The position numbers and the translations under genes are program-made. DNA of 64,000 nt from CBDCYH01 sp965224105 (GTDB lineage: Bacteria; Bacteroidota; Rhodothermia; Rhodothermales; JABDKH01): positions 558,001 through 622,000 of the forward strand of contig CBDCYH010000002.1 of assembly GCA_965224105.1 (NCBI GenBank), written 5' to 3'. This document shows positions 35,592-44,977 of this stretch, piece after piece (positions within the stretch are counted from its first letter, which is position 1; each line of letters starts with the position of its first letter). The notes beneath the pieces were generated by a model. The model searched no databases. It was given only the letters and a program-made list of their open reading frames with translations, and was not told the DNA's origin.

Positions 35592-36905
35592 TCAAGTAAC
35601 GGGAACTAGCGACGGTTTACATTTTGCCTCAAACTCATCCCTGAATCTGTCGATGGTATAGCGCACCGGCCAGGCGGCAGCGTCCGCGAGCGCGCACACT
35701 GTACGACCTTCCATCTGTGCGCAGAGGTCTATCAACAAGTCCAGATCTTTCAGATTACCATCGCCCTCGTCGATGCGGGTCACGATATCCTCCAGCCAGC
35801 CTGTCCCCTCTCTGCATGGCGTGCATTGTCCGCAGCTCTCGTGGTGGTAAAAGTGTGTTACTCGTCGGAGCCATTTGACCATGTCGGTGGTCTCATCCAT
35901 GATGAGCATCCCACCTGTACCAAGCATCGAGCCCGCTTCGCGAAGAGAATCGACATCCATTGTCACGCCGTCGATCATGTCGGCGCGGAGTGGGGGAGTT
36001 GAACTCCCACCGGGTACCACGGCTTTCAGCTTTTTGCCTCCGCGTACACCCTTGGCAACGTTCTCGATCAGATCTGTGATCAGCATCCCCGTCGGGTATT
36101 CGTATACGCCCGGGCGGTTGACGTGGCCCGATATGCCGTACAAAATTGGACCTGGCTGGGTAGGGGCACCAAAGCTCGAGTACCACTCGCCACCTTTGTT
36201 GATGATCAGCGGCACACACGCGAGGGTTTCAACGTTGTTGATCGTTGTCGGCTGATTCCAACATCCTTGCTGAGCAGGAAACGGGGGTTTGATACGCGGA
36301 TATGCGCGCTTCCCTTCCAACGACTCCATCAGCGAAGTTTCTTCGCCGCAGATGTAGGCACCGGCACCCTTGTGGATCACAATGTCAATGGAGACGTCGG
36401 TCCCCATGATGTTTTTCCCCACGTAGCCTTTGCGATACGCCTTTGCGAGCTCGGCCTCCATGTGGGCAATCCAGTCGGCGTACTCACCGCGCACATACAA
36501 AAAGCAAGTACCGGCAGACATCGCGTAGCATGCAATCAGGATGCCCTCGAAAACAAGATGCGGATTGTACTCCAGGAGTTGACGATCTTTGAACGTGCCC
36601 GGCTCACTCTCGTCACCGTTGCAGCAAAGATATCTCGGTCGATCATCTACGGGCGGCATGAAACTCCATTTCAAACCGGTCGGAAAACAAGCTCCGCCAC
36701 GACCCCTCAAACTGCTTGTCTTGACTTCGGCAGTAACTTTTGCCGGATCCCAATCTCCAGAGGTCAGGACATCGCGTAGCGCCTTGTACCCATCGTGATC
36801 TTCGTACACGTCTAACCTGTGGAGGTCCTTAACCGGTGGAAGCAATACTCTTTTGTATGATCTCCAGTCCCCTGCTTTGCTTTGTCCGTTTGGCACTGCC
36901 TGCAT
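35592..36905 (-). CDS. nuoF: NADH-quinone oxidoreductase subunit F
   Basis: A 437-residue NADH-binding subunit. It has 'SSLRGRGGACFPTGLKWSF' (NADH/FMN glycine-rich loop), 'CNGDESEPGTFKDRQLLE', 'GAGAYICGEETSLMESLEGK' split by the FMN contact, and 'ESCGQCTPCREG' with a later Cys for the [4Fe-4S] cluster N3. The ATG at 36905, which lies inside no other gene, gives the normal length; the ORF can be extended upstream through nuoE but those 31 residues are Arg/Thr-rich. NuoE ends 5 bp before it. Confidence 0.95.
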   Translation of the reverse strand: MQAVPNGQSKAGDWRSYKRVLLPPVKDLHRLDVYEDHDGYKALRDVLTSGDWDPAKVTAEVKTSSLRGRGGACFPTGLKWSFMPPVDDRPRYLCCNGDESEPGTFKDRQLLEYNPHLVFEGILIACYAMSAGTCFLYVRGEYADWIAHMEAELAKAYRKGYVGKNIMGTDVSIDIVIHKGAGAYICGEETSLMESLEGKRAYPRIKPPFPAQQGCWNQPTTINNVETLACVPLIINKGGEWYSSFGAPTQPGPILYGISGHVNRPGVYEYPTGMLITDLIENVAKGVRGGKKLKAVVPGGSSTPPLRADMIDGVTMDVDSLREAGSMLGTGGMLIMDETTDMVKWLRRVTHFYHHESCGQCTPCREGTGWLEDIVTRIDEGDGNLKDLDLLIDLCAQMEGRTVCALADAAAWPVRYTIDRFRDEFEAKCKPSLVPVT

Positions 36906-36909
36906 ACGC

Positions 36910-37578
36910 CTAGTCGTAGTATTCCGCCTGGTACGGCGTTGAATATTCTTCGGTTGATTCGACGTCTGTTCGCCGGTTGCCACCCATCTCATCCTCATCC
37001 TGCGGTAACGTGACCGAGGTGAATTTCGGCATGCGACCTGCTCTCAGCTCGTCCAGGATGCCGTCCAGCTTATCTTTTGTGAGGTGATGCACGTACGGGC
37101 CGTTTGTGATCTGTGCCATCGGCGCGGAGCCGCAAGCACCCAAACACTCGACACCTTTAACCGTGAACATCCCATCCGCGCTTGTTTCCCCGTCGTGAAT
37201 GCCAAGCTTGTCTTCGAGGTGATGCAGCATGTCAAACCCACCACACAGGCCGCATGAAAAACAGGTACACACGTCGATCACGTATTTGCCCTGCTTCTCC
37301 TTGTAATATTGCGTATAGAATGTCGCAACGCCGTAAGCGATGGAGTACGGAATCCCAATTGTGTTGGCGCACAGTTGAAGGACCTCAGGTGCGAGGTAGC
37401 CGAATTTCTCTTGTGCCACCCAGAGTGTTCGCATGATGGCGCCCTGCGCTTTCGGATACTGTTTTACGTATCCATCGATGCGCTCCTTCTCGTCGGGAGT
37501 AAACACAAGCTCTTCGTCGGAGAACACCCTGTCCGGGTATCGGTCCATCAGCTCAACAACATGTCGATTACCGGACAT
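36910..37578 (-). CDS. nuoE: NADH-quinone oxidoreductase subunit E
   Basis: A 222-residue thioredoxin-like subunit with a [2Fe-2S] cluster. Ligands are in 'VCTCFSCGLCGG' and 'ECLGACGSAPMAQI'. A family-typical opening is 'AQGAIMRTLWVAQEKFGYL'. An acidic C-terminal extension (about 45 residues, 'EDEMGGNRRTDVESTEEYST') goes beyond the fold. It joins nuoD with 1 bp between stop and start. Confidence 0.94.
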   Translation of the reverse strand: MSGNRHVVELMDRYPDRVFSDEELVFTPDEKERIDGYVKQYPKAQGAIMRTLWVAQEKFGYLAPEVLQLCANTIGIPYSIAYGVATFYTQYYKEKQGKYVIDVCTCFSCGLCGGFDMLHHLEDKLGIHDGETSADGMFTVKGVECLGACGSAPMAQITNGPYVHHLTKDKLDGILDELRAGRMPKFTSVTLPQDEDEMGGNRRTDVESTEEYSTPYQAEYYD

Positions 37579-37579
37579 A

Positions 37580-38887
37580 CTACTTATCTGCCTCGCCCAT
37601 TACAGGATCAATCGTTCCAATTAGTACCACCATGTCACCCATGGCAGCGCCTTCCATCATATGCTCCAGACCCTGGAGGTTGGTGAAGCTGGGAGAATTC
37701 ATGCGGCAGCGCCAGGGATTCCCGGTGCCATCACTCTGCAAGAAAAAACCGAGCTCACCTTTGGGGGCTTCGATTGCGTGGTATGACTCCGCTCCTCGCG
37801 GTGGAGTGAGCCCAACCGATGTGTACATGAAATCATGGATCATGCCTTCCATCGAATAATAAACCTCGTCCTTGGATGTGTACGAATGCTTGGCATTATC
37901 CGAACGGATCGGCCCTTCCTTCAAGTTGTCCAGACACTGCCGGATAATCGTTACGCTCTCTTTCATTTCTTCCATTCGGATGAAATATCTCGCCAGCGCG
38001 TCACCTTCGGAGCGGACAGGTATCACAAAATCGACGTCGTTGTATTTGAGGTAAGGCTCAAAACGACGGATGTCATACGCCACACCGGAGCCCCGAAGGT
38101 TCGGGCCGGTCATACCAAGCTCCACAACCTCCTCTGCAGTCAGATGGCCGACACCCTCGTTCCGGTCTATCCAGATCCTGTTTCGGTTAAGCAGCTTCTG
38201 CCAACCTGTAACGGCGTCCGGGAATTTGTCCGCGAAGTCTTTGATCAGCACAAGTGCTTCCGGGGTCACATCAGATGCAAGCCCCCCTATCCGACTATGC
38301 GAAACAGTAAACCGGGCACCCGCGACGTGATCGAAAATTTTGTAGATGTCTTCGCGGAATTGGAACGCCCACAGAAACACTGACACCGCGCCGGCATCCA
38401 TAAGGCCCACGCCCATCCACAGAAGGTGAGCGGAAATCCGCGCCAGTTCGCACATCATCATCCGCACCCACTGCGCGCGGTCTGGCACCTCGATGTTCGC
38501 CAGTTTCTCGACGGCCAGACACCATGCGACATTCGTCGAGTAGGGCGCCAGGTAGTCCATCCGATCTGTGTACAGCATGAACTCCTGATAAGTCTTGGAC
38601 TCCGCCAGCTTCTCAATGCCGCGGTGCAGATAGCCAATGTCCAGCACGCACTTCTCGATAATCTCCCCGTCAAGTTTCACAGCGCACCGAAGCACGCCGT
38701 GTGTCGCCGGATGCTGGGGCCCGATGTTGAGGACCATTTGATTATCAAGCGCATCCTCCGGTCCGTCTCCCTGCGGCCGCTCCAGCCATGAGTGCTTGGT
38801 TTCCAAACGCTGGTACAGCGCACGATTGTGCTTCTCCCAAAATCGGAGATCAACTTTTCCGTCAAGCTTTGTAAACGGTGTATCCAT
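37580..38887 (-). CDS. nuoD: NADH-quinone oxidoreductase subunit D
   Basis: A 435-residue 49-kDa-type subunit lining the quinone pocket. It has 'MVLNIGPQHPATHGVLRCAV' (His-containing Q-site loop), 'DIGYLHRGIEKLAESKTY' and 'YTDRMDYLAPYSTN'. It ends with the typical 'NLQGLEHMMEGAAMGDMVVLIGTIDPVMGE' region, here recognised in pieces. I use the ATG at 38887 just after the nuoC stop; the ORF extends 22 codons further but would overlap nuoC. Confidence 0.95.
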   Translation of the reverse strand: MDTPFTKLDGKVDLRFWEKHNRALYQRLETKHSWLERPQGDGPEDALDNQMVLNIGPQHPATHGVLRCAVKLDGEIIEKCVLDIGYLHRGIEKLAESKTYQEFMLYTDRMDYLAPYSTNVAWCLAVEKLANIEVPDRAQWVRMMMCELARISAHLLWMGVGLMDAGAVSVFLWAFQFREDIYKIFDHVAGARFTVSHSRIGGLASDVTPEALVLIKDFADKFPDAVTGWQKLLNRNRIWIDRNEGVGHLTAEEVVELGMTGPNLRGSGVAYDIRRFEPYLKYNDVDFVIPVRSEGDALARYFIRMEEMKESVTIIRQCLDNLKEGPIRSDNAKHSYTSKDEVYYSMEGMIHDFMYTSVGLTPPRGAESYHAIEAPKGELGFFLQSDGTGNPWRCRMNSPSFTNLQGLEHMMEGAAMGDMVVLIGTIDPVMGEADK

Positions 38888-38888
38888 G

Positions 38889-39554
38889 CTAGCCTTGGCC
38901 GTTGCTCGATTCCTCGAAACTCTTAATGGGCTTATTGCCCCGAGCCGCCGCATACGGATCCATCGTCAGCTCTCCTTCCGGCGTCTGAGGTGGTAGCGGT
39001 AGAGAACCAGGTATCCCCAGGAGTGGGAATTCTTTACGTAGCGGATGGTACTCAAAGTCCTCCGGCAAAAACATCCTTCGCAAATCCTCGTGTCCATCAA
39101 ACCGGATGCCCATCAAATCGTAGGCTTCGCGCTCATTCCAATTGGCAGCTCTGTAGACTGATGTGATGGAAGGCGCTGTCGCGTCTTCTTCGTCAACAAG
39201 AATTTTTATTCTGATGCGCTTACTGCCGGCAACCGAGACAAGATTATAGTAGACCTCAAATCTATCCTCTTCCTGGAAACGGTCATTCGCTGCCAGGTCG
39301 ACCAGGTAGTTGTAGTCTCGCCTGGTCTTGAGAAAAGTACAGACCTCCACGATTCTGTTTTTGCTAACCAACACCGTGTGCTCGTTGGCATAGAGCTTTA
39401 CGTCGAGCACGTCCTCGCCAAACTCTTCTTTCAGTGCATCGACATCGCTTGCAACGTACGTGGTAGGTTGCGCGTGGAAATTTTCAACGTCACCCCGGGC
39501 TTCGTCAACCGGAGTGAACAAGAAGTCGAGCGTTTTCCCCTTGTCTGCTGCCAC
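38889..39554 (-). CDS. nuoC: NADH-quinone oxidoreductase subunit C
   Basis: A 221-residue 30-kDa-type subunit. The conserved end of the fold is visible as 'NWNEREAYDLMGIRFDGHED' and 'RRMFLPEDFEYHPLRKEFPL'. nuoC and nuoD are separate genes here, unlike the fused nuoCD of E. coli. A Pro/Gly-rich C-terminal tail of about 40 residues follows the fold. Gap to nuoB is 4 bp. Confidence 0.94.
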   Translation of the reverse strand: MAADKGKTLDFLFTPVDEARGDVENFHAQPTTYVASDVDALKEEFGEDVLDVKLYANEHTVLVSKNRIVEVCTFLKTRRDYNYLVDLAANDRFQEEDRFEVYYNLVSVAGSKRIRIKILVDEEDATAPSITSVYRAANWNEREAYDLMGIRFDGHEDLRRMFLPEDFEYHPLRKEFPLLGIPGSLPLPPQTPEGELTMDPYAAARGNKPIKSFEESSNGQG

Positions 39555-39558
39555 AGCC

Positions 39559-40071
39559 TTATGGTTTGGCGGGATCGGTTATCCCGGATTGGTAATCTTG
39601 AGCGACTGAATAGTCGTTCCGAATCTTTTCCTGGATGTCCATCAAGGCGTGGACAACCGCCTCCGGTCGCGGAGGGCATCCGGGGATGTACACATCAACA
39701 GGAAGAAAATTATCTATGCCCTGCACGACACCGTAGCAGCGATGCATCCCTCCCGTGGAAGCGCAAGCACCCATGGCAATGCACCACTTCGGGTCGGGCA
39801 TCTGGTCCCAGATACGTCTGACGGCGTGCGCCATCTTGAACGAGCACCACCCAGCGACGATCATGAGGTCCGCCTGCCGGGGTGAGAAGCGCATGGCCTC
39901 GCTTCCAAACCGCGCGACATCGTACTTCGGACCCGCAAACGCCATCATCTCGATCGCGCAGCATGCCAGGCCCATTGGCATCGGCATCAGCGAATTCGAC
40001 CGAGCCCAGTTGACAACGGTGTCCACACGCGTTGTCATGAAACCTTCGCCCAGTACCTTATCCAGTCCCAT
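39559..40071 (-). CDS. nuoB: NADH-quinone oxidoreductase subunit B
   Basis: A 170-residue subunit holding the terminal cluster N2. The four Cys ligands are visible: the adjacent pair in 'LACCAIEMMAF', one in 'GACASTGGMHRCYGVVQG' and one in 'YIPGCPPRPEA'. 'RFSPRQADLMIVAGWCSFKM' is the Q-site-facing segment. Starts 30 bp after the nuoA stop. Confidence 0.96.
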   Translation of the reverse strand: MGLDKVLGEGFMTTRVDTVVNWARSNSLMPMPMGLACCAIEMMAFAGPKYDVARFGSEAMRFSPRQADLMIVAGWCSFKMAHAVRRIWDQMPDPKWCIAMGACASTGGMHRCYGVVQGIDNFLPVDVYIPGCPPRPEAVVHALMDIQEKIRNDYSVAQDYQSGITDPAKP

Positions 40072-40100
40072 TGCTCGTTCCTGCTTATTGCGAAGACAGA

Positions 40101-40472
40101 TTAGTCAAACTCGAGCCCGCCTTTCTTAATGTCGTAAAGAAGGCCGATGCCAAGAATGATTATGAAAACCGTTACGATTCCAAGGACTCCCCAACCCGCG
40201 CCGGCGTCTATGAACTCGCGGAAGTTGGCAGCCCAGGGATAAAGAAAAACAACCTCGACGTCGAAGACGATGAAAATCATCGCAACGAGGTAGAATTTTA
40301 CCGAGTAGCGTTCGTGCGCCGTACCTACCGGGTCCATCCCACTTTCGTACACGCGTTCCTTTATGCGATTAGGTCGGTGGGGACCCAGGAATCGAGCTGC
40401 TAACAGAAGCGTCAACGCCAACCCGCCGGCAATCGCCATCATCAGGAAAATGGGCAGGAATTCGGACAGCAT
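40101..40472 (-). CDS. nuoA: NADH-quinone oxidoreductase subunit A
   Basis: A 123-residue subunit with three transmembrane helices. Family-typical 'YESGMDPVGTAHERYSVKFYL' (loop containing the conserved E-S-G) and 'IFIVFDVEVVFLYPWA' are seen. First gene of nuoABCDEF-DUF4920-GH. Its promoter must lie between 40473 and about 40573, upstream of which sits a bidirectional-looking hairpin terminator. Confidence 0.94.
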   Translation of the reverse strand: MLSEFLPIFLMMAIAGGLALTLLLAARFLGPHRPNRIKERVYESGMDPVGTAHERYSVKFYLVAMIFIVFDVEVVFLYPWAANFREFIDAGAGWGVLGIVTVFIIILGIGLLYDIKKGGLEFD

Positions 40473-40573
40473 TTGGTGAACGCTTGGTGAGCTGAAATCA
40501 GTTCGGAAAAGTAGCCAGATCCGGCCTGTTAAACAATCAGATCAAATTGAATATTGTTGAATCTTGGGCCTAC

Positions 40574-40613
40574 AAAAAACAGGCGCCCCCGGCTAAACCG
40601 GGAGCGCCTGTTT
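40574..40613 (-). terminator. bidirectional-looking terminator between the TonB receptor gene and nuoA
   Basis: Long hairpin ACAGGCGCxCCCGG-ctaaa-CCGGGAGCGCCTGT flanked by AAAAAA on the left and TTT on the right. On the minus strand it follows the TonB receptor stop (40635) and is succeeded by T residues, so it ends that transcript before nuoA. Confidence 0.88.
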
Positions 40614-40634
40614 ATGAAAAACGTCGACCGGAGT

Positions 40635-43448
40635 CTAGTTGTTAAACGGATTGAAGGTGTAGGTAAGACGGGCTGTCGCCATCCTACCAAGCAGTGGCGC
40701 ACCTACAAACTGTCTATGCTCGTTATTAAGCGCATTGGATACGCCGATATCGAACCGTAGTCCCGGTGCCTGTTTGTGGAACTCGTACCCTGCGCCGACA
40801 TCCAGTATGAAGTAGTCATCGACATCACCGACGAACGGCCCGGAGCGCACGGGGAATCCTTTGATGTACCGACCGGAGAGGTTGGCAAAGAATCCCTGGG
40901 CCATTGTGTACTGGCCACCTGCCTTAAGCTTCAGGGTCGGTGCGTTGAGGGCTACCGCCAAATCCACATTCTCCTCGTCCAGCTCCTCGTTATCGAAGAA
41001 ATCATCAGACACGATGGATGCGTTGCCGAACAGCGTTAGCTCGTCGGTTGCGATGGCCTGGAATCCTGCGTCGATACCCCAGTACGAAACGTCGCCAAAG
41101 TTTCTGTACGTGAGGAGAACTTCAGGAGTCTGTCCGGCGCCTAGGTTGTTTTCGGCGGGCTGTACTACAGCGATGGGGGTTTGAGTTACATCAGGCAAAC
41201 TGCCACCAGCAAGGTCTACGATGGTCGCCGCCGCCGCCGATGCGGGAACTCCCAGAGCAGAAAGTGTGGCAGCGAGAGTTGGATTGCCTGCTATGCCTGC
41301 TGCCAACGCGGCTGCGAGATCGGCTGAAAGATTCGGCACGAACACAAACGGCGTTTCAACCAGAAGCGGACCAACAAAGTTTTTCTTGTTTTCGTAGTAC
41401 GCATCAACAGCAAACACAACCCTGTTTGAAACGATACCTTTGTAACCAACTTCGTAGGTGGTTGTTGTGGTTTGCCTCAGCGGATCTATGTCTGTAAGGT
41501 TACTGACGGGAGCGAAGGACCCATCTGTTGGATTAAGTATTGCCAGGCTACCGTTTGAAAATCCCTGAACAGTCGTCATGTTCGGGGCCAGCAAGTCAAC
41601 AAGGGCCTGCACCTGTCCTCCAGCAATTGCGTCATTTGGATCAAGTGGAATGCCTTCAAGCCGAAGCGCCCCGACAAGCACCGGGATCGGCGTTGCCGCC
41701 AAGCCACCGTACACAAGACCGTAGAACGAGCTTAGGTCTGCTCCTTGCGGAGTGGGCTGGCCTTCAAATCCAGGTATCAAGCTTGAAGCGACCAGATCCG
41801 TTGGCGCAATCTGGCCAAATGCTGCGTTGCGTTCCCAGGTGAATCCCTGTGAAGCTCCCCTACCGCGAATCGTGATATCGGTGCCCGGAATTTGTCCAGC
41901 TACAATGTCGAGGAAATTCGAGTTTGTACCCGGCGATGAGAACGACCGGTTGAACGTTGCCCTGAAGGTATTATCGTTATCGGGCTTGAACACGATGGCC
42001 GCACGCGGAGACCAGCGGAGTTTTTCGTTTACAGTGTTGTAGTCCGCCCGCAGTGCCGCGATGATGTCCAGCTGTTCGCTCGCCGCAGTATTCGACTGCA
42101 CGTAAGCCCCGTACTCGGTCGTGTTGTCATCGTCTTCGTTTCGACCGGTAATCGATCTGTCGGTGTCCGGTTTTGTTACCTGGAAATCCGCGCCGAAGAT
42201 CAAGTTTTCCCGGCCGTCAGCTACACTCAAATCGTACTGAGCCTGGAGATTGTACTCGAGACTATTGTCAACAACTCCCTGACCGGTATCGTAGACAAAC
42301 GAATCACCGGCGTCATTCTGGTTCACGTAGGCTTGGGCGAAAAAACTACCCGATTGCAGACGTAGCTGCCCGTACCGGTAACCAAACCCGTCAGCCTGCA
42401 GAGTACCGATACCAGAAAGAACCGTCTGTTTTAGCTCAGAGTACCCCGCGCTTGCCGTGATCGACGTCGATTCATCCAGGCGATACTCCGCGGAACCGTT
42501 CAGATTCAGCTTGTTGAATTCCGGAACGCGTTCTCTCACATCATCAATCCGCAACGAATCTTCCAGCGGCCAATCATCAGCCCGACCGTACTTGCCGGTG
42601 ATTTTGATTCCCAGATTGTCACCAACCACGCCAGCTGCACGGCCTTGGATACTTAGCATCGACCTTTCGCCGCCAGCAACACTCAGCGTCGCGCCCTGGT
42701 GTGTAAACGGATCCTTTGTTATGAAGTGCACCACGCCCGCATCAACACCTGCACCGTAGAGTGCGGACCCCGGTCCGCGAACCACTTCTACTCGATCCAG
42801 GTCGATCGGCATGGAGGGCATGATGGCAAAAATGTTTACGCCAAGTGACGGCGCGGACGTCACGCGATAATCGGTCAACACGTACGCAGCGCCGGAGAAG
42901 GCATTGTTGAATCCGCGAAGCACAACTTCGTACCGGTCTACACCGGTTTGCGCCATGTCAACTCCTGTAGTGTTTCGCAGAACACCTGCGGCGGAATTGG
43001 TGACATCGTTTTCAATTTCCTCTGCAGTCAAAACTGAGATAGCCGCCGGAGCGTCCAACACTTTCTCCTGTTGTCGCGATGCGGAAACAATCACGGTGTT
43101 GAGCTCAAGCCCGCTTTGCGTAAGCGCAACGTTGACTACTCGGTTGTCCCCTGCATTCAATACGAGCTGCTGCGTCGATTCACCGAATCCGATAAATGTT
43201 ACCGTGAGTGTGTACGTACCCGGTTGGATATTTGAAATGGAGTAGCGACCGTTGGCATCGCTTGCGCTACCGCCAGCAATGGAGGTGGAGCCAAGTGCAC
43301 GTAGCACCGCTGTTGCGCCAGCAAGTGGTTGTCCATCATCACCGTCTGTGATCGTGCCACTTACACCAGCAACCTGTGCCGATGCTGGCATGATCAGTAG
43401 CAACGAAAACACGGTAACCGCTATTAGATTCCGAACAATTGAATTCAT
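40635..43448 (-). CDS. TonB-dependent outer-membrane receptor with carboxypeptidase-regulatory domain
   Basis: A 937-residue receptor. Signal peptide about residues 1-24. A carboxypeptidase-regulatory-like beta-sandwich (about 26-112, 'GSASDANGRYSISNIQPGTYTLTVTF' in parts) precedes the plug ('EVVLRGFNN', 'DRVEVVRGPGSALYG', about 120-240) and a 22-strand-type barrel rich in Tyr, Asn and Asp. A hydrophobic Ala-rich insert near 730-760 is unusual for an extracellular loop. No SusD partner or TonB genes flank it, so a siderophore, vitamin or metal receptor is as likely as a glycan one. It is a single-gene unit. Confidence 0.9.
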   Translation of the reverse strand: MNSIVRNLIAVTVFSLLLIMPASAQVAGVSGTITDGDDGQPLAGATAVLRALGSTSIAGGSASDANGRYSISNIQPGTYTLTVTFIGFGESTQQLVLNAGDNRVVNVALTQSGLELNTVIVSASRQQEKVLDAPAAISVLTAEEIENDVTNSAAGVLRNTTGVDMAQTGVDRYEVVLRGFNNAFSGAAYVLTDYRVTSAPSLGVNIFAIMPSMPIDLDRVEVVRGPGSALYGAGVDAGVVHFITKDPFTHQGATLSVAGGERSMLSIQGRAAGVVGDNLGIKITGKYGRADDWPLEDSLRIDDVRERVPEFNKLNLNGSAEYRLDESTSITASAGYSELKQTVLSGIGTLQADGFGYRYGQLRLQSGSFFAQAYVNQNDAGDSFVYDTGQGVVDNSLEYNLQAQYDLSVADGRENLIFGADFQVTKPDTDRSITGRNEDDDNTTEYGAYVQSNTAASEQLDIIAALRADYNTVNEKLRWSPRAAIVFKPDNDNTFRATFNRSFSSPGTNSNFLDIVAGQIPGTDITIRGRGASQGFTWERNAAFGQIAPTDLVASSLIPGFEGQPTPQGADLSSFYGLVYGGLAATPIPVLVGALRLEGIPLDPNDAIAGGQVQALVDLLAPNMTTVQGFSNGSLAILNPTDGSFAPVSNLTDIDPLRQTTTTTYEVGYKGIVSNRVVFAVDAYYENKKNFVGPLLVETPFVFVPNLSADLAAALAAGIAGNPTLAATLSALGVPASAAAATIVDLAGGSLPDVTQTPIAVVQPAENNLGAGQTPEVLLTYRNFGDVSYWGIDAGFQAIATDELTLFGNASIVSDDFFDNEELDEENVDLAVALNAPTLKLKAGGQYTMAQGFFANLSGRYIKGFPVRSGPFVGDVDDYFILDVGAGYEFHKQAPGLRFDIGVSNALNNEHRQFVGAPLLGRMATARLTYTFNPFNN

Positions 43449-43625
43449 GATTCTCCTGCAAAATTAAACTTGCGAAACTGCGACCTGTCTTGAGCCCAGC
43501 ACGACCGAGCGGTCGATCTGGCTGAACATTACCTCGAACACGGAAGGGTTGGCGGGATCGCATAACGACCCCAAAATACACATTCTGACCAATGATGCAC
43601 CATTGGAGAGAATTTTTACTACCCC

Positions 43626-43646
43626 AAAACAGGGCTTTTTTGCCTG
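43626..43646 (-). terminator. weak candidate terminator after purB
   Basis: On the minus strand CAGGC-aaaaaa-GCCCTG is followed by TTTT, 27 bp after the purB stop. The stem is short with one bulge, so this is tentative. Confidence 0.3.
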
Positions 43647-43672
43647 ATGTGACCTGTTACAGAACGTGCAAG

Positions 43673-44977
43673 CTAACCTGAAGGGTTGATACCGGCTCGC
43701 TCGAGCAGTGCGTCTACGTGCGCAAGGTGCACAGAATCATCAAAAACGCCATCCAGTTCACCCGTAGACAAGCGCTTTGAGATCGTTTCATCGTCGTCGA
43801 CGATTTTCCGAAACGGGATTTCGTCCTCCCAAGCACGCATTGCCAGCGGCTGCACGGTGTCGTACGCATCTTCCCGACTGAGTCCTGCATCTATGAGGGC
43901 GATCATCAACCTCTGGCTGTTGTACAAGCCGAACGTACGCTGAATATTCCGCTTCATGTTGCCAGGGAAGACCGTGAGGTTTGCGACAATCTTTGTCATT
44001 CGGTCTAACGCATAGTGGAGGATGGTGGTGGCGTCAGGAATGATTATTCGCTCTACAGACGAGTGGGAAATATCTCGCTCGTGCCACAAAGCAACGTTCT
44101 CGTAAGCCGACACCATATATCCGCGGAGCAACCGAGCCATTCCGGTGATGTTTTCTGATCCCACCGGGTTACGTTTGTGCGGCATAGCGGAGGATCCTTT
44201 TTGCCCTTTTCGAAAAGCCTCTTCCACTTCCCGTACCTCGCTCTTTTGCAGGCCGCGAATTTCCACGGCAATTTTTTCGAGCGTTGCGCCGATGAGAGCG
44301 AGCGTCGCGATGTAATGGGCGTGCCGGTCCCGCTGCAGTACCTGCGTTGAGATCGGCTCCGGTTTGAGACCGAGCAGCTCACACGTTCGAGCCTCCACCT
44401 CGGGTGGGATGTGGGCGAACGTGCCCACAGCACCAGAAATTTTCCCGAACGAAATTCCATCCGCAGCAGCTCGCAATCGCGTGCGCTGGCGTTGAACCTC
44501 TGCGAAATAGAGCGCCATCTTTAACCCCAACGTCGTTGGCTCTGCATGCACACCGTGAGTCCTACCCATCATGATGGTGTGCTTGTATTTTACGGCCTGC
44601 CGTTGGAGCACATCCGCAAAGGCATCCAGCTTTGCCGAAATAAGCTCGTTGGCTTGTTTAATTCGCACCGACCACGCGGTATCGACCACATCAGAAGAGG
44701 TTAGCCCATAGTGCACCCATTTCTTCTCTTCACCCAGCGACTCACTAACGGCTCGCGTAAATGCAACAACATCATGCCGCGTCTTTACCTCGATCTCATG
44801 AATGCGATCAATATCAAACGTCGCCTGCTCGTACAGAGTGTCCACATCTTCTGATGGGATGACTCCAATGTCGGACCAAGCCCGACACGCCGCCAGCTCT
44901 ACGTCAAGCCAGGATTGAAACTGAGCTTGTTCACTCCATAGCTCAGCCATTTCCGGCTTTGTGTATCGTTCTAACAT
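43673..44977 (-). CDS. purB: adenylosuccinate lyase
   Basis: A 434-residue fumarase/aspartase-superfamily enzyme that releases fumarate from SAICAR and adenylosuccinate in purine synthesis. Landmarks are 'ETKTRHDVVAFTRAVSE'-like sequence near residue 60-75, 'VHYGLTSSDVVDTAWS', 'MMGRTHGVHAEPTTLG' (catalytic His) and 'GSSAMPHKRNPVGSENITG' (flexible signature loop with the catalytic Ser). The length fits the short bacterial form. Its ATG overlaps the sigma-factor stop (TAATG). Confidence 0.95.
   Translation of the reverse strand: MLERYTKPEMAELWSEQAQFQSWLDVELAACRAWSDIGVIPSEDVDTLYEQATFDIDRIHEIEVKTRHDVVAFTRAVSESLGEEKKWVHYGLTSSDVVDTAWSVRIKQANELISAKLDAFADVLQRQAVKYKHTIMMGRTHGVHAEPTTLGLKMALYFAEVQRQRTRLRAAADGISFGKISGAVGTFAHIPPEVEARTCELLGLKPEPISTQVLQRDRHAHYIATLALIGATLEKIAVEIRGLQKSEVREVEEAFRKGQKGSSAMPHKRNPVGSENITGMARLLRGYMVSAYENVALWHERDISHSSVERIIIPDATTILHYALDRMTKIVANLTVFPGNMKRNIQRTFGLYNSQRLMIALIDAGLSREDAYDTVQPLAMRAWEDEIPFRKIVDDDETISKRLSTGELDGVFDDSVHLAHVDALLERAGINPSG

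Noticed and set aside
36123..36779. 218-codon plus-strand frame opposite nuoF
   Set aside because: Antisense shadow of a conserved subunit gene.
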